From Cavia porcellus (Eukaryota; Chordata; Mammalia; Rodentia; Caviidae), in assembly GCF_034190915.1 (NCBI RefSeq), contig NW_026947500.1, forward strand, positions 21,512,501 through 21,576,500: 64,000 bases of DNA. Reading direction: 5' to 3'. A model generated the notes under the pieces. It saw only the letters and a program-made list of their open reading frames with translations. It did no database searches and was not told the origin of the DNA. How positions within the stretch are numbered: the stretch's first letter is position 1; the number at the start of each line of letters is the position of its first letter. Shown here piece after piece: positions 1-11,985 of the stretch. The translations under genes were made by a program, and so were the position numbers.

Positions 1-611
1 GATGACTAGATGGATGGAGCTACACAGATAAAAGGTCTCAGGATACTCTGGGACTGAAATCTCAGAAAGCAAAAGAAAAAGTCATATTTTCTATTACTGT
101 AACAATAAGGAATCATCCCAAATATATTATGAACTTGAAGAATTTCTGATTTTGCTATGATCTGGAGTTACCTGTTAGTATTTTCATTGCAGACTTTTTG
201 CTGTTGCATAGGACTTTGTTTAGCAATGTTGAAACACTCAAAGTCAGGATTTTAAATCTGTGTTTAAAAGAAAGTATGGTGGCAGTCAGTGTAGAAAAAA
301 GAAAGCATTTCCATAAAATTCCAACAAGTCAATGCATATCAAAAGCTTCATCACATTTATTGGCCTGGGCTATTTTATTGGACAGATACTCAATGATTTA
401 TGGAGTATGGTCTCTGATTGTGGAGAGCTGATTTTTTTCCCTAAGTTTTTGCTATTGTAAACAAAGCTGGACTGAACACTTTTGTTTATAAGTTGGATCA
501 CATAAATCAACTGCTTTAAAATGTTTGTTGGCTCCCTGTTGCCCTCGGGGTAATCCATCCCCCTAAATCTGACAAACAGAGCTCATGGTAACCAGTCCTA
601 GTGACTTTTTC
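1..611. other. Unassigned AT-rich noncoding sequence
   Basis: No gene, RNA or recognisable repeat seen on either strand. Short open frames here lack codon bias, splice context or any family resemblance. Confidence 0.5.
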
Positions 612-735
612 TTTTTGTCTTTTTGAGACAGGATTTCACTATGGAGTCTAGGCTGGACTTGAGCTTGTAGCGAGCCTCCTGGCTCAGCCTCCTGAGTGCT
701 GGTATTACAAGCATGCACTACTACACCACACCCAT
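612..735 (-). repeat. B1-type SINE (7SL-derived), reverse orientation
   Basis: A T-rich start and TTTTTGAGACAGGATTTCACT-like block is followed by the GCCTCCTGGCTCAGCCTCC and GTGCTGGTATTACAAGCATG blocks, the reverse complement of the B1/Alu left monomer. Divergence is moderate, so it is an old copy. Flanks 736-1064 are unassigned. Confidence 0.85.
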
Positions 736-1064
736 GTCTAGCTGACTCGAATTTAGAATCTAGAAACTCTTACCAGCCAGTTTCATGTCTCCCAGCAATT
801 CAAGAACTCCTTCTGAAGTGTGATCCCCTTAATGAGCTCTATCTCGTGGTTCCCAAGTCCAGGGATATACCCTTGCTCTAAGATACCATATTCACACATC
901 TCTAAAAGCAAGAATCACATGATATCATAATTCTGTGGGGAGATCTAATCATTTGAAGGGGTCACTGTCTTTTAGCTGGAGGGTAATGAATTTATTTCCT
1001 GTTGTCCACCCAGCCTAGTGCTTGGCAACTTAGTGTTGAGGCTGACCCAGAAAAACAGTTGCTT

Positions 1065-1191
1065 AATAAATGTTTTTAAGAGGGGCTGGGGATTTAGCTC
1101 AGTGGCATAAGTGCCTGCCTTGCAAGTAGGTAGTTGTGAGTTCAATCCCCGGTACTGATATAAAGGAAAAAGACAATAAATAAATGTTTTT
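1065..1191 (+). mobile_element. ID-type SINE with 13 bp target-site duplication
   Basis: The tRNA-derived body (1082-1178) starts GGGGCTGGGGATTTAGCTCAG and keeps a pol III A box (TAGCTCAGTGG) and B box (GTTCAATCCCC), then an A-rich tail. AATAAATGTTTTT occurs at 1065-1077 and again at 1179-1191, the expected product of L1-driven insertion. The body is close to the copies at 5853 and 52669, so it is fairly young. Confidence 0.93.
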
Positions 1192-3180
1192 GAAAGCATG
1201 TACGATTAAATGGTGGGATGGAATTCAGGAAAGGCATTTTGTTGTACCGCTGATCTTTTAACTTAAGCTTACATTCTTTCTTGGGCTTGGAATGATAGAA
1301 CTTCAGGCATACTTTAAAAAAATAAGTAGACAATTATCTAAGAACGAGCAGAATGGTCAAGGTTGTAGCCCTTTGGGGAATTTCCTGGCCTACACCCTCG
1401 GCAATAGTCCCGTACTGCTGCTACCAGAGCACAGCAAGGTCCTCTCACAGATTCCCAAGACTTGGTGTCCAGGGCTAGAGATATGACAGAGCATGCTGGG
1501 AAAAAAATGAAGGACACAAGTCTTTCGGTGAGACCAGCTCCATCCTCCCCTGTTCAGGAGTTTCCTGGCCAGCAGAATCGGATGCCAGCTTTAAATTGCC
1601 TCACTGCTGTACCAGCCAGGGGTCTCTCTAGGCAATGCCTCCCTGAGTACTGCAATTGTAGGGGGAGGTGGGTGTGAGGGAGGCCGTGAGCAGCACTTTG
1701 AAGAATTGGTGGTGATTTTAAGAAACTAGAAACTACAGACAGACAAAATTGGGGCCCAGTGGGGACCCTGGGCACCACCCTGGAGGGGCCACATCTTCAC
1801 GGCCAAAACCTGCCCATGAATAGAGGGCTTTGCCCTCAATGGCATGGTTTCAGTGGCTTCACACTTTTGCAATGACCCAAGACAGGAGATATTTTACACC
1901 ACCTGCTAATATACAAATAGATTTTTTTTAAAAAATCCAGAGTCCTGCTATGCATGTTAAGTATGCAGCATGGTTTGAGATTTTCAATTCTACCCTATTA
2001 CATTGTTTTTTAAATGCCAGTCATCATTCGACCCTGGTTTCAGGACCTGTGATATAAAAACCACTGTTCAAGAATAATAGAAGAAAGGACGGATTCTGAA
2101 TCTCATGAGCTCAGGAGAGGGTGTCCAGCTATCGAGGCAAGAAACTCTGGGGGGGTGCTGTCATAGGACCCCAGGCACCTTTGGTGGGTGGGGAAGGTAT
2201 GAAGTTCTGGGTTGCTAGGAAAACACCAGCCACAACCTGTATACTGTTAGTTGTATGTGAGGAGGAAGAGGAGGAGAGTTAAAGACAAAAACAAAGAGAG
2301 GGGGCAATGTGGTTGGAAGAGGAACCCCCTCCCCCAGATGTGTGTCCCTTTGCTCTGCATTGTCATGAGTCGGGTGAGTGACATCCGGGGAAGAAAATGT
2401 CAAAGACACAGCCAAGACCCAGAGCCTTTGGGAGAGAGAAATCTCTCAAGACAGCCTTTCCTAAACCACACACCGTCAACCGCATCAGCCTGATCCAATG
2501 AGTTCATTCCTGGTCTCGGGACCTGATGGGATTATAGGTAAGAGCTAAGCAGACAGCATGAACTTTTTAATAACACAGAGTTCACAAATATTTTTTCTCC
2601 CACTCTTGGGAAAGTAGAAGGAAATAAATTAGAGGCGCATGCCAGGACCTTCAACCCCTTTGCCTCCCACCAACTTCTAGAACAACTAAACATCAAGAAT
2701 CCCTTCGTGGTTTCCTCTTCGTGTGAACATGCATGAGCGATGGGAAAGAGATATACTCGGGGCCAGTGCATTTTTAACTCCCTGGGAGGTATTTTTTTTT
2801 ATCTAAACATGCCTTCATTTAGCCCTTCAAAGATGAAATAATGAGCAACTTTCCCCCAGTACCGTATCTTATTCTATCATCAACGTTTTATAGACTTGAA
2901 CAGCACATCAATTAACACCTTTTAACTCGAGGCAAAAATCCTCCTTCGGGAATAGTTCTATCCTAAAGGAAATGCAGATATGAGAAGGGTCAAAGCTGTA
3001 CTGTAGTTTTGAATTTAAGCGCTGTTCTCTCCATTCAAAAGAGCAGCAATAGAATTTGCTGTGATTTCAGAATATGCCACTCCCAAAAGCAGGTGTGTGA
3101 AAAAAATAAAATAAAATTTTTTGTATGTAAACGTTTATGTCTGTGTGAAGACTCCATTCCCCCAGTTCTCAGGGTGGTCT
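1192..3180. other. Unassigned noncoding sequence
   Basis: Mixed composition with a purine-rich patch near 2255-2330. I see no exon, RNA gene or recognisable repeat. Open frames up to 80 codons are unremarkable. Confidence 0.45.
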
Positions 3181-3338
3181 GTTTTGTTTTGTTTTGTTTT
3201 GTTTGTCTTTTTGAGACAGTTCAGCCTGGCCTTGAACTCACTTTGTAGCCAGGTTGGCCTTGAATTCACAGGGATGGTCATGCCTCAGCCTCCTGAGTGC
3301 TGGGATGACAGGGGAGTGTTATTACTCCTGGCTCAGTT
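3181..3338 (-). repeat. B1-type SINE, reverse orientation
   Basis: A (GTTTT)n tract at 3181-3204 is the reverse complement of the A-rich tail. It is followed by TCTTTTTGAGACAG, a TTGAACTCACTTTGTAGCC block and a CCTCAGCCTCCTGAGTGCTG block, all diagnostic of B1 read backwards. A 171-codon open frame that starts at 3121 runs through the SINE and is not a gene. Confidence 0.9.
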
Positions 3339-5154
3339 TAACCTTAGTCAGTTCAGGATAAATTCATTTCCACGCTTTCCCACTTCCCCTCTCTCTCCAG
3401 AGCTGTCTCTTACACGCCGGAGGCCTTGTGCGGGATTCCTGGCTAAGGTTGACGGGCGCCACATCTCCCTGCTCCTGCAGGGGGTCCACACTGCCTGCCC
3501 TGTGGCATCATTTCAGCAGAACAAGAAGTCCCTGGCAGTCCTTTATCCATCTGTGACTTTTTGGTGTCATGGGACTATTTCAGTACTCTGCATAGAAGCG
3601 GAAATCCAGGATTTCCACTCCAGGATCCGCCTGTAGTCTGATTTCTTTTTACTCTAAAATTTGTCAAATTACCCTGATTGGGTCATCACACATAGACACG
3701 TGTATCAAAACATCACATTCTACTGTGTGATATGTACATTATTGTGACAAACGTTTTTTAATATGCAAATCACCATCAGTAAAGAAAGGTTACTGTTGGG
3801 GCACAGTCACTGTGCGTACCTTGGGGCAGCAAGACCCATGGAGGGTAAGCTGGTGTGCTGAGCACCCTCCACTGCCCTACCTGGGGCCTGCTTTGTCTCC
3901 CTCCTTGGTGTCCTGCACACTGGGAGAATGGGACCCAGCCCTGGGGCTCCAGCCAGGCAGTAGATTCCAGGGCAGGGGGAGCTCCAGGTGCAGAAGTTGA
4001 TCTCCCAGCTCCTCCCTCTGGGTCTTGGATGCACAGAGGCGGCATTTCCCCACAGAAAGCCACATGCCTTCTGTCCACTCTCCTAGAGAGCCGGCTCCAG
4101 GCGTGGCTCCAGCTATCTGGGTCCCAGTGACTACTCGCTGCTGCCTTTTAGGCTCTCCAGCTCTCCAGTGCCGCCAGCCCTAAGAGGTTGTCAACATGCC
4201 TTGCTGGCTTCCCTTTGTCCACGCACGGCACTGGAAATTGGTCATTCAGCTTTCAGGCTTTGGTGGATTCATATAGAGACGTTAACTGCTACAGGCCCTT
4301 CTGCCTCTAGCTGGGAGTAACTTTCTTTGGTTCTGGAGAGGTCAGGTTGTGACGGGAATAAGGACATTGTCTATAGCCCCAGCAGTGTACCCAACGCATT
4401 TGTCCTGGTGACTGCCCTATTTGCAAACCCTCTGAAAGAGCACACCTTGCCTGTAGCCCCTGCAACAGGGGCAGCCGGGTGACAGCTCCTTTCCCCACCG
4501 GCCTCTGCCCTGTTCTACTCTTCATCTGTCTTTCTAGAGAGCTCAGGTACTTATCCAGAGCCCAGGGTAAGTTCATAAAGTGGGCGGCAGCCTATGTCAT
4601 CAAAATTAAAGAGATGAACCAGGCCTCTGAGCATCCTCCTTCCAAAACAGAATGAGAAAAAGTGCGAGGAATAGAGAAGGTAGGAGCTGAGACTTGAGAG
4701 GGGAGGATGGATAGAGACAGTCAGGTCCACATGTAAGGGAAGCCACGGGGCCCTGCCGATCTCAGGCCATGGAGAAAGAAAGTGGGAGCCGTGATCAGCA
4801 GAAGCCACAAGGTAGAGGAAGAGGATGTGCCTGGGGGAGTTGGAGGTAGTGAAGCGACTTACAAAGCGTGACTGAGCAGAAGTGGCAGAGTTCTTGTGAA
4901 CAGGGCTATTCCAGAATGCCCACTTAGAGGGCTAGGGTGGCCCTCTTTGCTGATTGTCACAAAGCTTATGGTTGCATTGTTACTCAGGTATCGCAGGGAC
5001 TCAGTGTCTCAGGGAAGGTGGATGGGCATTCTGGACGGCCCTGGGTGTGGTCCTTGAGAACCCCAATTCCTCATGCTCCTGCCCTCCTGATCCTGTCTGA
5101 ACAGCTATCCTGTCCCTGGGTTCCTGGGAGGCTGCCCAGTAGGGTCGTTAGGAA
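3339..5154. other. Unassigned noncoding sequence, GC-richer
   Basis: About 3.8-4.6 kb is GC-richer than its surroundings and has overlapping open frames on both strands (for example 3776-4078 reverse, 100 codons). None shows a known domain, and overlapping frames on both strands argue for composition rather than coding. No CpG-island character is visible. Confidence 0.4.
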
Positions 5155-5345
5155 CTGGTCTTTGGAGCCAGTCTGTCTGGGCTTCCACTCCAGATTTGCC
5201 ACTTCTTAGCTGTGTGCCCTCTGGGCAAACTCCTAACCTCACCCCTCTCTCCTCTCATCTGTGAAATGGGGGTGATAATTGCCTCACCTCACAGGGTCAT
5301 TGGGAGGATTAAATGAGTTGATACACAGATTAGTGAAGGACACAC
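5155..5345 (+). repeat. MIR SINE
   Basis: The order TGGAGCCAGTCTG, CTTCTTAGCTGTGTGCCCTC, CATCTGTGAAATGGGGG and GGATTAAATGAGTTGATACA follows the MIR consensus (tRNA-like 5' part, CORE region, LINE2-like 3' end). It is an ancient mammalian repeat. Confidence 0.9.
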
Positions 5346-5439
5346 AGGACTTCCTAAAATTAGTGTGATTGCACCCTACTCTGCCAAGGTGGTGGGAAGG
5401 GGAGATATGGAGATGACAGCACCAGACCTTGTGGCTTTC

Positions 5440-5585
5440 TGCCACCTACACAACTGGAAATCATCCCACCTGCAAAATGGGAATAATAATAATGCCCACC
5501 TCAAAAAGCTTTTGGAGGAAGCCCGATAGACGGTGCATGGGGAAGGCTTAGCAGTGCCTGGTTCGTGGTCTACAGTCAGCAAAGC
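5440..5585 (+). repeat. Second MIR-like fragment
   Basis: CTGCAAAATGGGAATAATAATAATGCCCACCTC and the following GCAGTGCCTGGTTCG block match the 3' half of MIR. It follows the better preserved copy at 5155-5345 in the same orientation. Confidence 0.7.
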
Positions 5586-5693
5586 TGAAGGCTTACTTAG
5601 TACTCAAGAGGTTCCCTGCAGTTCTGTCCCCCATGAGTCTATCTCTATTGAACAGGAAGTAGGAACTGGTTGCTGATGCAAAGTTCCTGGCCC

Positions 5694-5739
5694 TAAACGG
5701 TGGCCCCCATCTGCACTAAACGGTGGCCCCTATCTGCAC
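5694..5739. repeat. 23 bp tandem duplication (two units)
   Basis: TAAACGGTGGCCCCCATCTG at 5694 recurs at 5717 with a single C-to-T change, a period of 23 bp. Two units only; likely replication slippage. Confidence 0.9.
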
Positions 5740-5838
5740 GATAGCTCTCACGGTGAGTTTACACTGGTATCTATCCCCTAAGGTGCAGAAAACTTACATA
5801 CATTATTGATGATTTCAATACATACTGATGATTTCTTC

Positions 5839-5950
5839 AAAATCCAAAGCAAGGGGCTGGGGATTTAGCTCAGCTGCATAAGCAGCTGCCTTGCAATCAG
5901 GTGGTCGTAAGTTCGATCCCCAGTACCAATAAAAAAAAAATCCAAAGCAA
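5839..5950 (+). mobile_element. ID-type SINE with 14 bp target-site duplication
   Basis: The SINE body (5853-5936) has GGGGCTGGGGATTTAGCTCAG, the GGCATAAG-type D-arm in a variant form, GTTCGATCCCC as B box and an A10 tail. AAAATCCAAAGCAA flanks it perfectly at 5839-5852 and 5937-5950. Confidence 0.95.
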
Positions 5951-5961
5951 ACCAAAAGATT

Positions 5962-6273
5962 CAGGTGGAATATTCCTTAGGCAGAATGCTTAGGAGCAGA
6001 AGTATTTTGGCTTTGGGGTTTCTTTGATTTTCATATATAAAATTTCAGGCTATATCCCTGGATAGAACTGAAAGTTAAGCACAAAATTCATTTATGTTTC
6101 ATAGATATACTATGCTCACAGCCTGAAGGTGAATTTAGGCAGTATTTGTAATAACTTTGTGCATGAGAGAAAGTTTCATCATGTGGAATTTTCTACTTGT
6201 GACATCTTGTTGTCATGGCTTAAAAGTCTCCGAATTGGGGCATTTCAGATTTCAAATTAGGGAGTATATTTGT
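5962..6273 (+). mobile_element. Short nonautonomous DNA transposon (Tigger/pogo-like), copy 1
   Basis: This 312 bp stretch aligns end to end with the reverse complement of 10342-10654. Shared landmarks are CAGGTGGAATATTCC at the start, AGAAGTATTTTGG, CATTTATGTTTCATAGATAT, CCTGAAGGTGAATTTAGGCAG, and GGCATTTCAGATTTC before the far end. The ends are degraded inverted repeats. Copy 2 keeps TA on both sides, typical of Tc1/mariner-pogo elements. I cannot name the subfamily with certainty. Confidence 0.7.
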
Positions 6274-8158
6274 CAGACCTGAGAATTGAATACATGTATT
6301 GAGTTCTGGTTGGCCTTAATCTAGGAAATAGCATCACTAAGGTTTACTCATCTTATTCCTGCCCAGGAAGACGTTATAGCTTAATGAGAGAGGTCGTGGG
6401 GCATACAGTGATTACCATAGGTGATTACCCTACAATGTGATACTTTCTCCAAAACAGAAACTCATGAAGAGATGGAAATTGCTCAAGGTGAGGAGGAAGA
6501 GTGATTAACTCTGCCTTGAGGAAGAGGCAGGAGCAGCCTCAAGGGGAGCCTTGGTTGTACAGTGTTACATTAGAATTGGGTCTTGAAGGATGCATAGGAG
6601 CTCACCAGAAAGAAGAGAGATGGAAAGGAAGTACAGTGATACTTGGGTCACGAACACTTTTGCTTAAAAACAATTTGGTTTGCAAACGAAGCATTGGGCA
6701 AAATTTTATTTTTGTTTCCAAATTCTACATCAGCTTAAAGACATGACCTTGATTATCTTTTGTGTACAAATGACCCTGGCCACCTTTTACAAAACTGTGG
6801 AACAAAAGTGCATGCATAGTTTGAACCAAGGTAGCTCTGTGACACATTGCAGGAGAAAGAGCAATATACAGTGTCCTCCCTATCTGGAATTTTTTGGGAA
6901 AGTGGTAAGGAGAACTATAGTGGAGAAGAAGGCAGATTTAGGACCAGAAAACTCTTCAGAGCCAGATCTGAAAGCACTTCCTTGAAAGCTTACAGACACT
7001 TGGGCCTCATCCGTAGGCAAATAAGGCATCTAGAAGCAAAGGTGGCCAGGTGTCTGTGCACTCTGGCAGGACAGTGAGGAGACAGAATGGGAGAAGAGCA
7101 CAGAAATAAGAAGGTACAGCGCCCAGAAAAGAACCAACCCCTGCACTCCCACAATGCACCTGTGAGAAGAAGCAGAACTGTCAGAGTCGCAAGACATATA
7201 AGACCAGAATGCTGTCTGGAAATATGAAATGCTTTGAGGAGGGGCAGAGAGATGGTCAGGCCGAGACTCCCATTCTACAGACTTGCTTTGGTCTGGTGTT
7301 GCCCACAGTTTTCACACACATGGCAACCGGGAGATGGTGGACTTAACTCACATTCACGGACGCTCACCAGGATAGTGGTGAGAATGATCAATGCCCGGCC
7401 CTCCTTTCCCAGGCTTCGTCTTGGGGATATTCAGTCCAACCCCATTTTCTACACTCTTCTCCCAAGATATTGCTTAAGAGTTTCCAGGTGCACAGAGGTG
7501 AGGGCAGCCACAGAGAAGAGGAAGCCTCTGACAGGCACCGAAGCCACCAGATGGCGAGGAGCCAGTAGCACTGAACAAAGCTGTCAGCCCCGCGCTGGTT
7601 CTTGGGAGGTGTCCTCACTGGGTCCAGGTCCTCACCGACACCCAGCACACTAGGAAGCCAGCACAACAACCTGTATTATCCTCTGGTGACTTTGATGGGT
7701 GAATCCAATAAAATAAAAAAGAAAGGGCCAAACGCCAGAGGCGCCATGCCCAGGTGTGAGTCTGACCAGATCTCCACCCCAGATACAGCCTAGGAGAAAA
7801 CCGGAACAACTTATTCTTCAAGTATCCTGTGGGCAGTATCACATGACTTCTTCAGAGGGGAAAAATATGCACCTTTGCTGACTAACAGCAAATGTCTGCT
7901 GCTGGGATGAGCTCTGGGTGCTTACCAAGGCGCTGTGGTTACCATGGCAACCTAATTCCAAGTGATCAGGGACCACCTAGGACTTTTTTCTTTCTTTCTT
8001 TTTTTTTAATGCATCTATTTACTAATTATCTATCAGAGACCTACCAGGTCACCTCTCAATGTCTGAGGTGCAAACAGCAATTTCAAAAGGGAACAGCCTC
8101 CTAGCAAACCAGGCCCCTCATTGAGCTTGGATCTCTCATCTAAAGCTGCACATGGGTA
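6274..8158. other. Unassigned noncoding sequence with possible L2 remnant
   Basis: Around 6540-6630, the GGGTCTTGAAGGATGCATAGGAG block resembles the reverse complement of L2 but is too short to be sure. The rest, including a 139-codon frame at 7234-7653, shows nothing recognisable. Confidence 0.35.
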
Positions 8159-8187
8159 CCACACACACACACACACACACACACACA
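8159..8187. repeat. (CA)n microsatellite
   Basis: An uninterrupted CA run of about 14 units, directly seen. It abuts a reverse MIR fragment. Confidence 0.97.
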
Positions 8188-8189
8188 GC

Positions 8190-8340
8190 TGTGTCCCCAT
8201 ATCACAGCTGCATCAACAGAGGCACACAGCGGCTAAGGGACGGGCCCGGATCACCCAGAGAGACCCTGTCCAAGCCAAGAATAAGATCTGGGCCTCATGA
8301 CTCCTGCTCTGCTCCCTTAGTGCTCTCTGTCCTTATAAGG
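8190..8340 (-). repeat. MIR fragment, reverse orientation
   Basis: AACAGAGGCACACAGCGGCT, followed by AAGATCTGGGCCTCATGACTC and CTGCTCTGCTCCC, is the reversed MIR core plus the reversed 'GACTCTGGAGCC' end. It is diverged. Confidence 0.6.
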
Positions 8341-10341
8341 TGATTAAATGGTTCTTTTTCTTCCTTAAAAGAAGGGTGGGGGAGGGAGCAGTGGAACTTG
8401 GGGAAGGGAAAGCGGGAGGGGGCAAAATTAATTTGAATGCAGCTATTTTGCCCAAGCCAGAGAACACTGCAGCTCTTTCACTGGTTTGGAAGGAGTGGGT
8501 ACACAGGACAGCTCTGTTTCTCAATTCATTAACTTCCTCAGAAAAAGACGATCCTTTCTGTTTATACTAAAGGGACTGGAGGTCCGAGCCATCGCCATGT
8601 GTGTGGTGTAAATAAGAAAGGCCACCAATGGAGATCCGTCCCTTTCATGATGAGAAAAATAAAAGTCAGTTACTCGGGTTCCAGGGGAAGTTGCTTACTT
8701 ACCAGATGTCAGCTTTTATTTTTTGTTTTCAAGAAGTAGGTAAAATAGCTGTGGTTTTAAATTCATTCCCTTTAATTTGTAGAGCGCTGGTAAGTTCTAA
8801 GGGACTTCTGCGCACATAAATGCTGGCATGGAAAAAGAAGGTACCCAGGAAAGACAAGAGAGCTGAGATCTCTCAGAGCAAGGAGCACCCTGAGCTAAGC
8901 ACGCTGCGGCCCTTGGGGCCCAAACCAGCATCGCTGGCCCCCAGCAAGCCAGATCTCTTATTGCCACTGTAACATTTCAATGGTAGAAGAATGTGATATG
9001 TGAGTTTGCCTGTTGCAAAAAGATAAAACTATGTCCCCTGGCCAGAGGTGACAAAGGGACATGGATAACAGATTTGAACTTCTGGAAGGTTCCATCTGGA
9101 CATTTTGCTTCAGTCCTTGTTCATCAGCCCCCCAGGCCCACACAGCAATTTTTAGCTGGGTTTGCAATAAACACGGTAATGCTGCTCACTTCATCCATCT
9201 GGAACATTCTAAAAATGAAACTCAACTGCAGTGTGTTTATTATTCATCTCCAGTTCTACTTGCATAATTAAATATATAGCACAGAAAACATTTCGATCGT
9301 GTCAGGGGTGACCTTCGAACTAGTGCTTTGCTCCATCAGTGTTGTTTGATTTACAAGGAAGTGACAGCTTGTTTCTGTCTCAAGCTTGTAATTGTCACCC
9401 GAGTCCAGCAGTGACCTCAAAGGCACAGGCCAACTTCTTGGGATCAGGGGTGGACCAGGGACTCTGAGAAACAGGCTTCATGTCCAAGTAAGAATTTACG
9501 GAGCTTTGATGGGCTTGAACTTCTTACAGTCTGAATCTTCAGAGAACCTAATGGCTCACTGTAAGTTGTAACTCAAATCTGGAATAAATCCAGTGGCCAC
9601 CTTGGTCTCAAGATGACCCACCACCCAAGGTGGGCATGGACCAAAGGTCCAGAGTTCTTCCTTGCCCCTTATCAATATCCATTCCTTCCATTTTCAGCTC
9701 GTTTTGCCTTGGTTATTCTTAGCCAGCCAAAGTGGTTTCTCAACTGACAAGTACCCCTGTGGAGCTCCATTAAGTGTGGACACTAGAGAAACATGCTCAA
9801 GAAACTCACCTGATTGCTCAGTGATGCTTCGTTGTGATCAGTGAAATGGAAGCTGAATTGGCATTGGGGCTGTTTGTCAAGAGTGAGAGTGGGACTCCCC
9901 CACCCTCCCACCCCCAAGAACAGGACTTCTTGGCCAGCGGTACTGAGTTGATGACCTCCTCCCTTCCTCGGCGCAGCCCTTTACCAAATGTTTGCGGAAC
10001 AGAACGCACAATAGTTAACTCCTAAGCTCTGGGTCCCCTGGTTCCTTCCACCTTCCCAGCCTTTCTGTTGTGCTTACTGTAGGCCAATTATGCTGGACCA
10101 TAGTGAAGCCAAATTCTCCCCAAGCTCATGGTAGTGCCCCTGCCATGTCACCTGCTGAGATCCCCACCCACCTGCCTCTGTGCTGGAAGGAAATATCTAC
10201 AACACCCACCAATCCAGAACCAGCTAAAGGTCACTTCAGAGGGCAGCTTTCTTAAACACTCCCTGCTCCTTGAACATACAGATTTCTATCACGCCTGTAG
10301 CGCTTGGTTTCTTTCACAGTAGCCCTCTAGTCTCATCATTA
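8341..10341. other. Unassigned noncoding sequence
   Basis: Includes a purine-rich patch at 8375-8425. No exon-like frame, RNA gene or clear repeat seen. Confidence 0.4.
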
Positions 10342-10654
10342 CAGCGTGAACATCTTTAATCCATAAATGTGAGATTCCTAAATCCAAAGCTTTTTGAGTG
10401 CTGACCTGACGCCACAGGATTCTATACCTTACCCCACGTGGCAGGTCACAGTCAGAACGCAGGTGCTTTACAAATAGTGCGTGAAATTGCACCTTCAGGG
10501 TGTGTGTAAGTTATGGGAAACATAAATGAATCTCATATTCAGATTTGGGCCCCATTCCCAAGATATCTCATTATGTTCAGGCAACTATTTAAAAAAATCC
10601 CAAATCTGAAACACTTCTGGTCCCAGGCATTTTGGATCAGGGATAATCAACTTG
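10342..10654 (-). mobile_element. Short DNA transposon (Tigger/pogo-like), copy 2, with TA flanks
   Basis: The 313 bp element is nearly the same length as copy 1 at 5962-6273 and lies in the opposite orientation. Its left end CAGCGTGAACATCTTTAATCC pairs imperfectly with the reverse complement of the right end GGATCAGGGATAATCAACTTG. TA lies immediately outside both ends (10340-10341 and 10655-10656), the duplication made by Tc1/mariner-pogo transposases. It has no coding capacity. Confidence 0.75.
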
Positions 10655-10929
10655 TATAATTTTATGTTATTATTAGATTAACACTTCTCTCCCCTCATGA
10701 ATTCCTCTCAGAATCCATTATCCTTCTCTTCTATAGTAAGAGAACACCAACCTTTACCAGGATACCCTTCCCACTCTTTTCTGCTGCTAGTTCTTGCCAG
10801 GTCCTAAATTCTGGCTACTGATAGTAGACCTGATGGCTGAAACGTGGGTAGCTGTGTTGGACTATGAAATGTGTAGAATGTTTTGGAGTAAAGAAGCTGG
10901 TACTGTAATCTGAGTATTGTAATTTCTTT

Positions 10930-11690
10930 TCTAATCTCCATCACAATTCAGAAAGTTGTATTTGTAATACCACTGAAACGTTATTGGGATCCCAGAAAGT
11001 TAATTCTATTCTACCATCTCTAACGTAAACCATGGCGAGAGTAAAGACACCAAGACATATTCAAAATTAAGGGCAGCCAAGGGGTCCCAAGACAGATCCA
11101 AGTGAGGATGTATGGACAAAGGCCTTGATCCAAGGCCTCTCCCAGAATTTATTATCTTGTGAAGAAAACAGTGGCTTGATGATGGGTGACAGGGAAGATA
11201 GCAGGAACTACATGAGTACCTTGAGCTGGCTATGCAGGTTGGGAGAAAATCGTCTTTGTAATATGCATGGAGAATGATATGCAGAAAGACCAGTCTGCAT
11301 AACTTGACTGGGATACCTCATGAATGAATTGAGGAGGCTGTTCCTTTGGTTTCTGATATGTAAACTTTTGTGCTCTGGGTATTCATAGCCTCTTACTTTG
11401 AGGCTCCTATCCAGTCAACATTCCTGGAGTTGAGTGGCTCTGCCTTCCTGCTGTGCTGCAATCTTTTACACAGAGCACTATGTGAGGAAACAGGAAACTG
11501 TCGGATTGCCCTCTTGAATTCCACAGCAGTACCTCAGCTAGCCTTATGAGCATCACTTAGACCCAAGTGAAGAGAGAAGGGAAGAGCACGGCCTGCTCTG
11601 TACATATCAGTATATGGAATTTATCTCATGTTGCAGCAATTGTTCTGCACTCAAGGAGAGGTGCTCAAATTGTCTCCTACAACCTGGGTC
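10930..11690. repeat. Unnamed interspersed repeat, copy 1 (shared with 24238-25140)
   Basis: The stretch shares ordered blocks with 24238-25140: TATTTGTAAT, AGTTAATTCTATTCTACCA, GAGAGTAAAGACACCAAGRC, AAAGGCCTTGA, TTTATTATCTTGTGAAGAA, and CTCTGTACATATCAGTATATG. Collinearity over about 750 bp means the two are copies of one family. Length and single-copy structure suggest an LTR or DNA transposon, but I see no terminal signature and leave it unclassified. Confidence 0.6.
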
Positions 11691-11865
11691 CTAGGGGATA
11701 CTGAATAACTTCCATTGGAGTCTGGGGCTGTCACACTGCAGCCTCTACTTCACATGAGAGAAACAAGCTTTCATGTTGTTAAAGTTACGTTTGCTGCTGT
11801 CCTGAGTGACATCCCAGAGCTTTCCTATGCTCATCCCAGAGCATAAGAAAGCTTTTTCTTTGGTC

Positions 11866-11985
11866 TCCTCCCTCATCTACTCCCTTTCCTCTCTTTTCTC
11901 CCCTTCTCTTTCTCCTCCTCCCCTTCCCTTCTCTCTCCTTCTCCTCCCTCTCTTCTCTTCCCTTTCCTTCCCTTCTTCAGCTTTC
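11866..11985. repeat. Polypyrimidine (CT-rich) tract
   Basis: About 120 bp is almost pure C and T on the plus strand, in irregular CTCC/TTCC blocks. Open frames across it (11806-12099) are low-complexity S/P/L/F translations and not genes. Confidence 0.95.

Noticed and set aside
1082..1178. tRNA gene candidate (A box and B box present)
   Set aside because: Flanking target duplications, an A-rich tail and several similar copies in the window show that it is an ID SINE. The acceptor stem does not pair.
3121..3636. 171-codon forward open frame
   Set aside because: It runs through a reversed B1 SINE (3181-3338); its first third is SINE translation, and the rest has no domain.
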